From Aurantiochytrium sp. KH105 (taxonomy: Eukaryota; Sar; Bigyra; Thraustochytrida; Thraustochytriidae): DNA of 64,000 nucleotides. Position numbers and translations under genes: made by a program. The notes beneath the pieces were generated by a model, which saw nothing but the letters and a program-made list of their open reading frames with translations, had not been told where the DNA came from and ran no database searches. Each line of letters opens with the position of its first letter. Within the stretch, counting starts at the first letter, position 1. The DNA lies in assembly GCA_003116975.1 (NCBI GenBank), contig BGKB01000073.1:310001-374000 (forward strand), in the 5' to 3' direction. Shown here piece by piece: positions 8,983-18,759 of this stretch.

Positions 8983-10416
8983 TTATTGTTGGGACTGGGC
9001 CTTGATGCAAGCCATGAGCGTGCGCTGCAGACGGAGGAAGCGAGGGTCCAAGAGCCCGAGGGCCGAGGTGGCAAGATTCCCGTTCATGACGTAAGCAACG
9101 CCAATCTCCTCGTCGTCGTTCCACATGAGCTGCGACCCGCCCAGACCGCCCCAGCCCGCAAAACCTTCGGACGAGGCGTCCCACGTGGACCCGCCAAACT
9201 TGCAGAATCCACCCTGAGTAAAGTTGGTCTCGCCCATGACGCCCGAGTCGTACTTTTCAACCGGGTTGGCCATGGCGGCCTCGTGCACGTGCTCGGGCAA
9301 GAGCGCCCGACGCGACATGGCATCTGCCACCTTGGCCATGGACCGAGCATTGGATCGCACGTTCGAGGATCCCATCTCGGCATCATGCATAATCTCCTCG
9401 TTAAAGTAAGTGTCCTTGTCGCGAATGCCATCCAAGAGAAGGCAATTGAAGGTGCGAGCCACCGTGGATTTCGGGTCGCCAAAGACGGACAGAAAGAGAC
9501 CTTCTGTGGGGAGCGCGATACCAAGAAACTTGCGGATAAAGTACCCAATGACCGTCTGGGGAATGGACTCGAATTGAAGGTCCGAAAGGAGTTCCTTTTC
9601 CTCTTGCGTTCCGGGACCCAGCGTGAGCGTGGCGTCGAGCGGTTCAGCAATTTCGGCGCGAAGAATCATGCCCATGGTCCGGCCCTCCGGGTCCACGCGA
9701 CGCACGAGCTCGCCCGTGATGAGGTCACGCGTGACGGCATGATACGCGCGCGACTTGGGCTTGTCGCCGGACTCGGTCCAAGACGGCGCCTGCTTGGCGA
9801 GGAAATCGGCGCACTTGTCGAGGTTCTCGCGCAGCGCGTATGAAATGGGCAGCCTCGCCTTTTTTGTAAAGTACGCGAGCCCTGCGTCATGTCTCATGAC
9901 GTCAGCGACGGTGATGTCATCCTTGCCATTCTGCGCAAACTCGGGCCAGTACTCGGACACCTTGGCCTCGTACCTGATGCGGCCTGCCGCAACGGCCTTG
10001 GCCAGGGTAATGGCCGAGAGCGTCTTGGAGTTGCTAAAGATGATTTGCTGCGTCTCGGCATTGTACTCGGGCTGCGTGCCGCCTGCGAGGTCGACGACCT
10101 TCTTGCCCTTGTAATACACGACGAACTGGGCGCCACGTTCGAGGCCCTCGTCCACGTTCTTTTGGAAAGCCTCGCGCACGGCTTCAAATCCGGGCGCCAC
10201 CTCGCCCTCGACCTTGCGATGGACGACGTGCTTGCCGATGCCGAGGAGTCTGGCCCACACGGGAAAACGCGGCGCCACCCCGTGCACAAAGGTCACGAGC
10301 AGCGCGGAGAAGGTGGCAAGGCGGACCTTGTTGATTCGTCCGCGTCGGTACGCCAGCAAGAGCTCCCCCAGCACGAGCAGCTGCGCCGCGCGCACGAGCG
10401 CCTTGGGCGACAGCAT
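8983..10416 (-). CDS. Beta-lactamase-fold serine hydrolase (class C / LACTB-like), copy 1
   Basis: 477 residues. The active-site S-x-x-K is FSNSKTLSA near residue 130. The second-motif region reads RAYHAVTRDLITGELVRRVD, matching the Y-H-A-x-T form common in esterase-type members. The third motif region is GWGGLGGSQLMW, followed by GVAYVMNG. The family (Pfam Beta-lactamase) covers esterases, D-aminopeptidases and LACTB; in eukaryotes it is a hydrolase family and does not signal antibiotic resistance. Residues 10-45 contain a weakly hydrophobic stretch with basic residues, perhaps an anchor or organelle signal. The whole length is collinear with the copy at 14240-15712, so the pair arose by duplication. 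The ATG at 10416 is supported by that paralogue, which starts at the equivalent point. The substrate is unknown. Confidence 0.88.
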   Translation of the reverse strand: MLSPKALVRAAQLLVLGELLLAYRRGRINKVRLATFSALLVTFVHGVAPRFPVWARLLGIGKHVVHRKVEGEVAPGFEAVREAFQKNVDEGLERGAQFVVYYKGKKVVDLAGGTQPEYNAETQQIIFSNSKTLSAITLAKAVAAGRIRYEAKVSEYWPEFAQNGKDDITVADVMRHDAGLAYFTKKARLPISYALRENLDKCADFLAKQAPSWTESGDKPKSRAYHAVTRDLITGELVRRVDPEGRTMGMILRAEIAEPLDATLTLGPGTQEEKELLSDLQFESIPQTVIGYFIRKFLGIALPTEGLFLSVFGDPKSTVARTFNCLLLDGIRDKDTYFNEEIMHDAEMGSSNVRSNARSMAKVADAMSRRALLPEHVHEAAMANPVEKYDSGVMGETNFTQGGFCKFGGSTWDASSEGFAGWGGLGGSQLMWNDDEEIGVAYVMNGNLATSALGLLDPRFLRLQRTLMACIKAQSQQ

Positions 10417-10904
10417 GGTTCTTCACAGAACAGGTGGACGGCAAGCAATCACCCAGGGGCCTCGTGAACGACAGCGTGAGCGTATACGCAGACCCAAGCG
10501 CGTCGCAACGGGCCAGGCCTGGGCAGGATTCAGGCATTGGATGCGCGTTGAAGGCTGACGTTCACATCCATCATCGTCATTCCTGTTGTTGTTCATCAAG
10601 GAACAGTACTAGCGTGGACGCGCATTTTGCGCCCTGCGTCGCGATCAGTACCGCATTGTGTGTGTGTCCGCCCTCCGCATCTAATGTGGCCTATTTAATG
10701 TGGCCCACCACCAGTGCAGCTTTCAAGTTGAGTCAAGTGCAGTGGCGGAGGGATGAGCACGAGGAGCAGATGCGCGACGAGGACGAGGGCGCTGCTCTGC
10801 TCAAGGCGACCCACCATGCAATGGCTGCACTTGCTGTCGCATAAGTCGTTGGTCAATCGATTTGCGTGTATGCGTGTGTGTGTTAATTTCCGCGGCCAGA
10901 GAAA

Positions 10905-11031
10905 CCAAGCGAGCACGCAAGCACGCAAGCAAGCAAGCACGCAAGTAATGCAAGCAATGCAAGAGCAAGCAAGCAATGCAAGCAAGCAAGCACGCAAGCA
11001 AGCAATGCAAGAGCAAGAAAGCAAGGAGGAG
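10905..11031 (+). repeat. Degenerate (GCAA)n repeat block
   Basis: About 125 bp of GCAAGCAA units interrupted by GCACGCAA and GCAATGCAAGA variants, giving a higher-order pattern. Confidence 0.88.
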
Positions 11032-12166
11032 AAAGCGGCCGAGCTCGCCTATGTCGTCCGCTCGTCGTCATGCACCGGCGCTTCTCGGATGTTGCTTTTT
11101 GGATGTGGCGGGAACCGCGCAAGGCAAGGCAGAGGAAGTTCTCGTCCCCTCGCATCAAGTTGTTTCAGTAGCAGTGGCGATTTGTGCGGCCACGGCCACG
11201 GCGAGATAGATCGCACTGGCTTCAGCTGCAGCTGCTACTGGTTCTCCAAGTCCGTAGGTAGGATAGACCCGAGTGGTTCTTGACCAGCTGCAGCCACAAC
11301 CAGCATGCCATGCCGAGCACCCACGCCGAAGCCAAATCGAGCCTCGCCAAGTAGCGACGAGCCAGCACAGCGCGGCGTACTCTTTTCGCAAGACGTCCGT
11401 ACGTACAACGTGGCTCCGGGTCTGCCTTCGTACTACAGAGCGAGCGAGCTGCTCTGCTCTGCTCTGCTGCTGCAAAAGTGAAAGCGATCTTCCCGCATCA
11501 TGCGCGGATTCCCCTGCTCGCAGTCGCCGCGATCGCTGCAGCTGGCTCGTGCGCCGTTCAGCCGCCGTTGCCGATTATCGCAGGCAGCATACATGCTCAC
11601 ATACACGCAGGCATGCGTGCCCAGCGCCGCGCCGAGACGCCTTCCCGCTCCCCTCGCTCGACTCGACAAGCGGCCCCAGCGTCCGCGCTCTGCTCCGCAG
11701 ATTTCCAGGTCCCCGGCGCCGCATTTCCAGGGAACCTAGGAGCCCGGCGCCGCAGGTGCGCTCGTTTTTGTTGCATGCGAGCTGCGATGGCTCGGCGGCT
11801 GGCCGCAGGCTCGTTTCCATGGGCCGTCCATCGCCGCGCAGCAGAGGCAGCCGGCCGGCCGCGGCCCTCCGCCCCGGGCGCTGCTGCGCAGGCGCGGAGA
11901 GGCCTTGCGCGGCGAGCTTGGAGGCGAGGCGAGTTGGAGGCGAGGCGAGGGTCGAGGCGGGGTCGCATCTCGCGGGTCACTTTGTTTCGCAGGGCGGCAG
12001 TAGGAGGGCCTAGCGCCCGGCTAGGCGGTGAGCGCAGCACGTGCAGCGGGCCGCTCGGCGCAGCTGCCGCGGCGAGTCAGCGGGGTCGATGCGGCAGACG
12101 CGGCCGCACGGCAGAGACTGGCAGCAGCAGAACGAATACGTCGCGGCTGCGCGGCGGGCTGACGAG

Positions 12167-12193
12167 GCGAGCGAGCGAGCGAGCGAGCGAGCG
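12167..12193 (+). repeat. (GCGA)n tetranucleotide repeat
   Basis: About seven units, ending 54 bp upstream of the WD40-CaaX start codon. Confidence 0.92.
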
Positions 12194-12247
12194 ACGCGGG
12201 AGGTTGAAGCGTCGAGCGAGCGAGCGGGTGAAGAGAAGGCGGAGACC

Positions 12248-13942
12248 ATGGGCCGCGAGATTCAAGGGTACGTGTGCTCCGTGGCCCAGTCCGAGAAGCT
12301 CGTGGTGGCGGCCTGCGCCAACGATGAGACGATGCTCCGCGCGTGGAGCAAGGAGGGCGACCTGGTGTGGCAGGCGAAAACGCCCAACAGGCAAGAGGCG
12401 CGCACCGTGGCCATCGAGGGGACCTTGCTTCTTGTTGGAACCGCCAAAGGTGGACTCTATCTCATGAACGTTCTTGACGGTGCCATCCTACACTCGCTCC
12501 AGGGACACCTTGGCACGATCTTTTGCGCAGTCATCGATGGTGATGAGGTTGTTTCCGGATCCGACGACAACTCGATTCGGGTATGGAGCAAGGCGACCGG
12601 CTCGCGCGTCACATTTATCCAGACCACGGCGACGGTTTGCGCTCTGGCCTCCTTTGGCGAATACATTGTAGGCGGCTTGTACGACCGCACCGTTCGCGTC
12701 TACGACAAAGCGAGCGGGGACCAGCTTCATATTCTCTCTGAGGCTCTCAAACCGATCTCCTCGGTGGCGCTCGACGCGCAACGCTTGGTCAGTGGGGCCT
12801 GGGACAACATGGTGAGGGTATACGAAGTCCCCTCCTTTACGCTCCTCCACAAACTCGGCGACAACAAAAGCCCTGTGAACTCAATCGCGCTCCACGGTGA
12901 TCTCATTGCAAGCGGTGCCGAAGATAAGACCATTAGCGTCTGGGACGCCACCAACGGAGAGTTGCTCCATGTGCTCGAAGGCCATACCTCGTGGGTGCTC
13001 TCTGTCTCGCTCTTTGGCTCGGAACTTGCCAGCGGAGCTTGGGATAAGAGTGTTCGGATCTGGGATGCAAGGACGGGAGAGCTAAAGCGCGTTTTGGACG
13101 GCACGGAGACCGAGGTGCCTATTGAAGACGTCTTTGCCTCGGAGGAGATCATAGAAATAGATGATGACGAAGCAGAGGAAGACGAAGAGGAAGACGAAGA
13201 AGAGGAGGAGGAGGAGGAGAATGCCGAAGAAGGTTCTGAAAAAGATGATTCCGAAGAGGAGGAGGAAGAAGAAGAAGATGTTGAAGAAGAAGAAGAAGAA
13301 GAAGAAGAAGAAGAAGAAGAAGAAGAAGAAGAAGAAGAAGAAGAAGAAGAAGAAGAAGAAGAAGAAGAAGAAGAAGAAGAAGAAGAAGAAGAAGAAGAAG
13401 AAGAAGAAGAAGAAGAAGATGTTGAAGAAGAAGATGTTGAAGAAGAAGAAGATGAAGAAGAAGAAGAAGAAGAAGAAGAAGAAGAAGAAGAAGAAGAAGA
13501 AGAAGAAGATGTTGAAGAAGATGNNNNNNNNNNNNNNNNNNNNNNNAAGAAGAAGAAGAAGAAGAAGAAGAAGAAGAAGAAGAAGAAGAAGAAGAAGAAG
13601 AAGAAGAAGAAGAAGAAGAAGAAGAAGAAGAGAAGAAGAAGATGATGAGAAGAGAGAAGAAGAAGAAGAGAAGAAGAAGAAGAAGAAGAAGAAGAAGAAG
13701 AAGAAGAAGAAGAAGAAGAAGAAGATGTTGAAGAAGATGTTGAAGAAGAAGAAGAAGAAGAGTCTGATGACGATGAGTTGGAAGACAATCTTCCGCGCAG
13801 CACAACGGAGACTCCTGTCGAAACGAGCGCTTTGATCCCCTCCCAGTTCGAGGACGACGAAGACGACGAAGACGATGATGGAGAAAAAGGAGAGGAACCT
13901 GAGGAGTCTCCTGCTCCGACGTCGTGCTGCATACTTCAATAG
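12248..13942 (+). CDS. WD40 protein with long poly-Glu tail and C-terminal CaaX box
   Basis: The ATG at 12248 begins MGREIQGYVCSVAQSEKL. Seven WD40-like blades follow to about residue 285, for example SGSDDNSIRVWSKATGS, SGAWDNMVRVYE and SGAWDKSVRIWDARTGE, which should form one propeller for protein binding. After IEDVFASEEIIEIDDDEAEE comes an extremely long Glu tract encoded by GAA/GAG. It is broken by 23 Ns (13524-13546) and by three GA-slip sites after the gap, where no frame remains open throughout. The C-terminal exonic frame resumes as ELEDNLPRSTTETPVETSAL and ends PTSCCILQ, stop. CILQ fits a CaaX farnesylation box (X = Gln favours farnesyltransferase), and the adjacent Cys could be palmitoylated. 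The exact length is unknown because of the gap. The membrane anchoring is inferred from the motif alone. Confidence 0.8.
13262..13762 (+). repeat. (GAA)n coding trinucleotide tract with assembly gap
   Basis: About 500 bp of almost pure purine, mostly GAA with occasional GAT-GTT (Asp-Val) interruptions at about 13278, 13419, 13434, 13509, 13725 and 13737. Twenty-three Ns mark a gap at 13524-13546, so the true length is unknown. Near 13628, 13650 and 13666 the period slips, so the translation past the gap is unreliable. Confidence 0.95.
13524..13546. other. Assembly gap (23 N)
   Basis: Run of 23 unknown bases inside the GAA tract. The size is probably nominal, since it breaks the reading frame of an otherwise coherent protein. 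Confidence 0.98.
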
Positions 13943-14239
13943 TCTTCTCTTTCATCACGTCCGCATATTATTCTCCGAATAGGCCTATGCACTGTTTTTG
14001 CTGCCATTCCAAGAGTGTTCACCACCCGCCCACTCGCTTCGTCTCTGAATCTAGCCCGTGAGCACCTCTGATCATATAGGAAGAAGCGCAGGAGCGTAGG
14101 CTGTTAGTGCGGCCCTCACCACGTGTATATACACGAGCGAATTGAACAGTATGAAGAAAATGATTTAGTTATTATGTGCTGCCTACAGTGTTACTTATAA
14201 CTCCGAGTGCAGGCAAATTTGTCGAGCTAAGTGAACGAT

Positions 14240-15712
14240 TTAGCTCGTAGACTCCTCCGTTGATGATCTGGCCTGCTCTTCAGCTTGCCCAACGCAAGCA
14301 ACGACTGCTTTCTGCAGACGGATAAAACGTTCGTCGCAGAGACCAAAGAGAGACCCAAACCGATTACCATTCATGGCGTAGGCGACGCCGACCTGAAGAT
14401 CTTCGTTCCAAATCACTTGCGAGCCACCAAATCCGCCCCATCCCACAAATCCATTCGAGGACGGATCCCATGTGGGCCCACCAAACTTGCAAAAGCCGCC
14501 CTGAGTGAAAGAGGTTTCCAATCCCAAAGCGCTGTCATATTTGGTGACCGGATCTCCGACCGCAGCGTCGTGAACGTCCTCGGGCAGCAGCGCGCGTCGG
14601 GCCATTGCATCGGCCAGCTTGCCCAAAGACCGGGCATTCGAACGCACACCGGCCGACCCAACCTCGGCGTCGTGCGCCCGTCGGTCGTTGAACCAGGTAT
14701 CTTTATCCGTCGTCTCAGAGGTATTAATGCAACTGAAGCTTCGCGCAAGCGGCGACGAAGGATCCCCATGACTGTTCATACGATACGTGTCTCCTTTAAA
14801 GGAGCCACCGGTGATGAAGTTGGTATAGAAGCGCGCAAGAATGTCGCCCATGGTATCAAATGCAAGGGGAGAGACCAAATTTTTTTCCGCTTCGGTTCCA
14901 GGCCCCAAGACGAAGCTTGCGTCGAGGGGCACGGCCACTTCTGCGCGAAGAATCTTGCCTAATGAGCGGTGCGCCGGATCGACACGGCGCACGAGCTCGC
15001 CGGTGATAAAGTCGCGGGTCAGGGCATGATAGATGCGCGTCTTGGGCTCTTCGTCGGTCTCGAGCCAAAAGGGCACCTGCTTGGCCAGGAAGTCAGCCAT
15101 CTTGTCGAGATTGTCGCGCTCCGCAAACGATAAGAGCACCTTTTCTTCGTTGGAAAAGTACGGAAGACCAGAGTCGTGGCGTAGTACGTCGGCCACGGTG
15201 ATGTCTTCCTTGCCGTTTTGCGCGAATTCGGGCCAGTACTCGGACACCCTGGCCTCGTATTGTAGTCTGCCCGCGGCCACCGCCTTGGCCACCACGATGG
15301 CCGACAGCGTCTTGGAGTTGCTAAAGATGACCTGATGCGAATCTGCATTGTAGCCGGGGAGCGTGCCGCCCGCAAGGTCCACGACCTTTTTGCCCTTGTA
15401 GTAGGCAACAAACTGCGCACCGCGCTCGAGTCCTTCGTCGACGTTTTGCTGGAAGGCCGCGCGCACGGCTTCAAAGCCCGGGGCCACCTCGCCTTCAACG
15501 CTACAGCTCACTGCGCGTTTTCCGATGCCGAGCACTCTGGCCCAGAGCGGGAAGCGCGGCGCGACCGCGTGCGAGATCGCCACGAGCAGCGCCGAGACCA
15601 CGGCAAGGCGCGTCTTGTTCAACTTCCCGGTCCGATACGCGACCCAGAGCTCGCGGAGCGCGAGCAGCTGCACCCCGCGCTGCAGGGTGCGCGCGGACGG
15701 CCTCAGGCCCAT
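14240..15712 (-). CDS. Beta-lactamase-fold serine hydrolase (class C / LACTB-like), copy 2
   Basis: 490 residues from the ATG at 15712 (MGLRPSARTLQRGVQLLALR); the open frame runs further upstream but is Arg/Ala-rich and unlike the paralogue. The active-site S-x-x-K is FSNSKTLSA, the second motif is RIYHALTRDFITGELVRRVD, and the third region is GWGGFGGSQVIW followed by GVAYAMNG. It is collinear with the copy at 8983-10416 from the N-terminus (LGIGK, VEGEVAPGFEAVR, NVDEGLERGAQF) to the end. The main differences are a region near residues 300-340 and a longer Ser/Glu-rich C-terminus. It is convergent with the WD40-CaaX gene 297 bp away. The hydrolase substrate is unknown. Confidence 0.88.
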   Translation of the reverse strand: MGLRPSARTLQRGVQLLALRELWVAYRTGKLNKTRLAVVSALLVAISHAVAPRFPLWARVLGIGKRAVSCSVEGEVAPGFEAVRAAFQQNVDEGLERGAQFVAYYKGKKVVDLAGGTLPGYNADSHQVIFSNSKTLSAIVVAKAVAAGRLQYEARVSEYWPEFAQNGKEDITVADVLRHDSGLPYFSNEEKVLLSFAERDNLDKMADFLAKQVPFWLETDEEPKTRIYHALTRDFITGELVRRVDPAHRSLGKILRAEVAVPLDASFVLGPGTEAEKNLVSPLAFDTMGDILARFYTNFITGGSFKGDTYRMNSHGDPSSPLARSFSCINTSETTDKDTWFNDRRAHDAEVGSAGVRSNARSLGKLADAMARRALLPEDVHDAAVGDPVTKYDSALGLETSFTQGGFCKFGGPTWDPSSNGFVGWGGFGGSQVIWNEDLQVGVAYAMNGNRFGSLFGLCDERFIRLQKAVVACVGQAEEQARSSTEESTS

Positions 15713-16755
15713 GGTCTTCGTCACTCTTTGCTCTTCGTTCTTCGCTCTTCGCAGTCGCTCGTCGCTCGTCGCGCTTGAGTGGTGGGTGTCTTCGTCTCCT
15801 CGTCGCCGCGCCCTCGATGCCGGTCGTCTTCGCGTCCCTTTTCCCCGTTCGCGCGAGCCAACTTGCAGGTCTGCCGCTGCGCCAAATCCTGCTCGTGCCT
15901 CATCCTCGCGCGGTCTCCGCTCGCCGCCCCGCGGCTCCAGGACGACGCCGTCGGACTCTCTGGCGTTGCGGATATCGCTCGCCCTCGCTTGGGACCAGGA
16001 TCCCAAACCCGCGGCAAGGCGAGGCCCCCGGGTCCGGTGCGCGGCGGCGGCCGCCCAGGGAGGGGCCCGGGTGGTGCGGCGCGGCGCGCCACGGGGCGCG
16101 GCGGGCGGCGGGGCCATACCGATTGATTACAAGCCAGGTTTCGGGCCTTTCAGCGGCGGGAAAGACGGGGAGAGACAGGGAGAAAGAAGCCGAAGGTCGG
16201 GGAGAGGGAGATGGAATGGACTGACTGTGACCGACGTGTGAGACGCAGAACGCGGCGGAGAGGAGAGAGAAGATCGTGCGTGAAGAGGCGGCCAGCCTCG
16301 AGCAGCACCGGCAGCGCGGGCAGATCGGCATCGCATCGCGGCGAGAGGTGCGTGCGAGCGAGCGAGCGAGCGACCAGCGCGAGGAATGGCGGCAGGCTCG
16401 GCGCGGAGATGGCGCGGCGGAGGTCGGGCACGGCGGCGCGGGATGCGGGATGAGGCGAGGCCCGGGGCGAGGGTTTGGAGGAATGAAGACGCGGGGAAGT
16501 GAAGGGCCCGAGCGAGAGCGATGACCTGGACGACAGCGAGAAGGACAAGGAGGCGGAGAGGGAGGAGGAGCAGCAGCAGGAGGGCGCGGCGACGACGAGC
16601 TGGAAAGGCGCGGGGCGACGACGAAAGCGGGTCGGCGGCGGCGAGCGCGACGGGTCCGGGCAGGAGTGGGACGAAATCTGACTGACTGATTGTGATACGA
16701 AGATTGATTGATTGATTTCGCGGTTTCTACTACAGTGACAAAGAACGGAAGAGCG
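15713..16755. other. Divergent intergenic region, serine hydrolase / ACSL
   Basis: 1.04 kb with no supported gene. It contains a GAGC repeat (16355-16373), a purine-rich block (16490-16680) and TGATTGATT repeats (16691-16717). A TTTCTACTACAG just before the ACSL start (ending about 16735) looks like a splice acceptor, so a noncoding 5' exon is possible. Confidence 0.5.
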
Positions 16756-18759
16756 ATGACCGGCGGCAAGATGAGCATCGAGGTGCCCGGGTCGGCACGG
16801 CCCGACCTGGGCTTCGGCGCGATCCGGAGATCGATCATCGAGACCGGCCCGCAGCTCACGTTGAACGGACATCGTAGCCTCTACGAGGTCTTTCGCCTGG
16901 CTGCAGAGACGCACGGCTCGCGAAAGTGTCTTGGACGCAGGGTCACGCTCCCGAACGGCCAGCTCGGCGGCTTCGACGAGTGGACCACATACGGAGAAAC
17001 TCTCGACCGCGCGCACAACTTTGGCGCCGGTCTTACCAACCTTGGGCTGTGCACGCCCAACACCGACGATCTCCAGCTCCTTGGCTTTTTCGGCAAGAAC
17101 CGCCCCGAATGGGTTATCGGCGACATTGGCTGCTACTCGCAGGGAATTGTCCCCGTGCCCATGTACGACACGCTCGGCGCAGATAGCGTCGAGTACGTGG
17201 TGCGCCAGACGGAGCTCAAGACCATGTTTTGCACGATGGAAGAGCTCGAGCGCGTCTGCGAGGTCGCTCAAAAGGATCTCCTTGGCGCAGCCATTCTCAT
17301 GGACGGCGAGTTTCTCAACGAGGCTGACGTGGCGCGCGCACGCCAGCAGGCCGAGGCCAGTGGTCTCAAGCTCTACACGGTGCGCGAGGTCGAGGCCGTC
17401 GGCAAGGAGAACCCGGCGCCCTTGGTCCTCCCGCGGGGCGAAGACGTGGCCTTCTTTTGCTACACGAGTGGCACCACGGGCGACCCCAAGGGCGCCCTCA
17501 TCCGGCATTCGGGTCTCCTGAGCTGCATGGCCTCCTTTCGCGATCTGGGCCTCATCATGACCCATGAGGATGTCTACCTTTCGTACCTCCCGCTTCCGCA
17601 TGTCTTCGAGCGCGGATGCCTGTACACGGCGCTGAGCGGCGGTGCCGCTGTCGGCTTTTATGGCGGTGACACTCAGCTCATCGTCGAGGACCTCGTGGCG
17701 CTGCGGCCCACGCTCTTCCCCTCGGTGCCGCGTCTCTACAACCGCATCTACGACAAGCTTCGCGCCGGCGTTGATGAGGCCGGCGGCGTCAAGAAGTGGC
17801 TCTTTGAGAAGGCCCTCGCTGCCAAAAAGGAGGGTCTGCGTGCAGGGCGTTACACGCACCCGGTATGGGATCGTCTTGTTTTCAACCCGGTCAAGGCCAA
17901 GGTCGGTCTCGACCGTGCGCGCATCATGTGCACGGGCTCTGCTCCGATCTCAAGCCACGTTCTCGAGTTCCTCCGTGCCGTCTTTGGCTGCCCCGTCCTC
18001 GAGGGCTATGGGCAGACCGAGTCCTCGCTTCTCATTTCGGTGCCCCTCATGAACGATACTACGCTCAACCACGTTGGCATCCCGGCCCCCTGCTGCGAGA
18101 TTCGTCTTGAGGATGTCGCTGACATGGGCTACCGCGCCACTGACAAGGAGCACAATGGCGAGGCTTGCGAGGGTCGCGGCGAAATCTGCTTTCGTGGGCC
18201 CAACAGCTTCAAGGAGTACTACCGCATGCCGGAAAAGACGGCCGAGACGATTGACGAGGACGGCTGGGTGCACACGGGAGACATTGGTCTCTGGACCCCA
18301 GAGGGTCGACTCCGCATCATTGACCGCAAGAAGAACATCTTCAAGCTTGCGCAGGGCGAGTACGTTGCTGCTGAGAAGATCGAGAACATTATGCTTCGCT
18401 CGCCGCTCGCCGCCCAAATCTTTGTCTACGGTGACTCTCTTCAGAGCTGCCTTGTGGCCGTTGTTGTTCCGGATGCTGACGCGCTTCAAACGCGCGGCAT
18501 GGCTGTCGACGATCCGGCCACCAAGCAGGCCATTTTTGACAGTGTGGTCAAGGAGGCGCGCGACGCCGCGCTCAATGGCTACGAGATCCCGAAGCGCATT
18601 CACATTAGCCCGCAGGAGCTGAGCATGTTGCCTGAGCGCAACGGCCTCACCACGCTGCTTACGCCGACCTTTAAGCTTGTGCGCAACAAGGCCAAGGACT
18701 ACTTTGCTCCGGAGATCGACGCCATGTACGCCGACATCAACTCCACCTCCAAGCTTTAA
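16756..18759 (+). CDS. Long-chain acyl-CoA synthetase (ACSL/FACS)
   Basis: 667 residues from the ATG at 16756 (MTGGKMSIEVPG); a second in-frame ATG lies five codons on. It activates long-chain fatty acids to acyl-CoA with ATP. The phosphate loop is FCYTSGTTGDPKGALIRHSG. The aromatic gate region follows in YLSYLPLPHVFERG, then GYGQTES, and the long-chain FACS signature runs from DGWVHTGDIGLWTPEGRLRI to DRKKNIFKLAQGEYVAAEKI. The sequence YLPLPHVFER and the spacing are typical of the ACSL/LACS branch and differ from the 4CL-type gene at 6551-8290. There is no transmembrane segment or clear signal. The C-terminus (STSKL) is close to a type 1 peroxisomal signal (SKL at the very end), which supports peroxisomal targeting, perhaps for beta-oxidation. 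Confidence 0.94.
   Translation: MTGGKMSIEVPGSARPDLGFGAIRRSIIETGPQLTLNGHRSLYEVFRLAAETHGSRKCLGRRVTLPNGQLGGFDEWTTYGETLDRAHNFGAGLTNLGLCTPNTDDLQLLGFFGKNRPEWVIGDIGCYSQGIVPVPMYDTLGADSVEYVVRQTELKTMFCTMEELERVCEVAQKDLLGAAILMDGEFLNEADVARARQQAEASGLKLYTVREVEAVGKENPAPLVLPRGEDVAFFCYTSGTTGDPKGALIRHSGLLSCMASFRDLGLIMTHEDVYLSYLPLPHVFERGCLYTALSGGAAVGFYGGDTQLIVEDLVALRPTLFPSVPRLYNRIYDKLRAGVDEAGGVKKWLFEKALAAKKEGLRAGRYTHPVWDRLVFNPVKAKVGLDRARIMCTGSAPISSHVLEFLRAVFGCPVLEGYGQTESSLLISVPLMNDTTLNHVGIPAPCCEIRLEDVADMGYRATDKEHNGEACEGRGEICFRGPNSFKEYYRMPEKTAETIDEDGWVHTGDIGLWTPEGRLRIIDRKKNIFKLAQGEYVAAEKIENIMLRSPLAAQIFVYGDSLQSCLVAVVVPDADALQTRGMAVDDPATKQAIFDSVVKEARDAALNGYEIPKRIHISPQELSMLPERNGLTTLLTPTFKLVRNKAKDYFAPEIDAMYADINSTSKL

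Larger units (their letters stand above)
10417..12247. other. Divergent intergenic region, repeat-rich
   Basis: 1.8 kb between the serine hydrolase (-) and the WD40-CaaX gene (+). It contains a GCAA-type repeat block (10905-11031), CTCTG repeats (about 11447-11471) and GCGA repeats (12167-12193). Frames of up to 330 codons on the plus strand are Arg/Ala/Pro-rich and lack any recognisable domain. I see no gene. Confidence 0.55.

Noticed and set aside
10905-11031. Repeat array that might suggest a CRISPR or satellite
   Set aside because: Units of 4 bp with simple variants and no unique spacers; it is a degenerate microsatellite in a eukaryotic spacer.
12727-13939. Long poly-Ser, poly-Leu and poly-Phe frames on the minus strand
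   Set aside because: They are the complement of the GAA tract that encodes poly-Glu in the WD40 gene.
8983-15712. Beta-lactamase homology read as antibiotic resistance
   Set aside because: The proteins belong to the broad class C-fold esterase/LACTB group common in eukaryotes; nothing indicates activity on beta-lactams.
16490-16681. Acidic 60-codon frame (SESDDLDDSEKDKEAEREEE) upstream of ACSL
   Set aside because: It has no ATG of its own and reflects purine-rich leader sequence; no splice sites join it in frame to ACSL.
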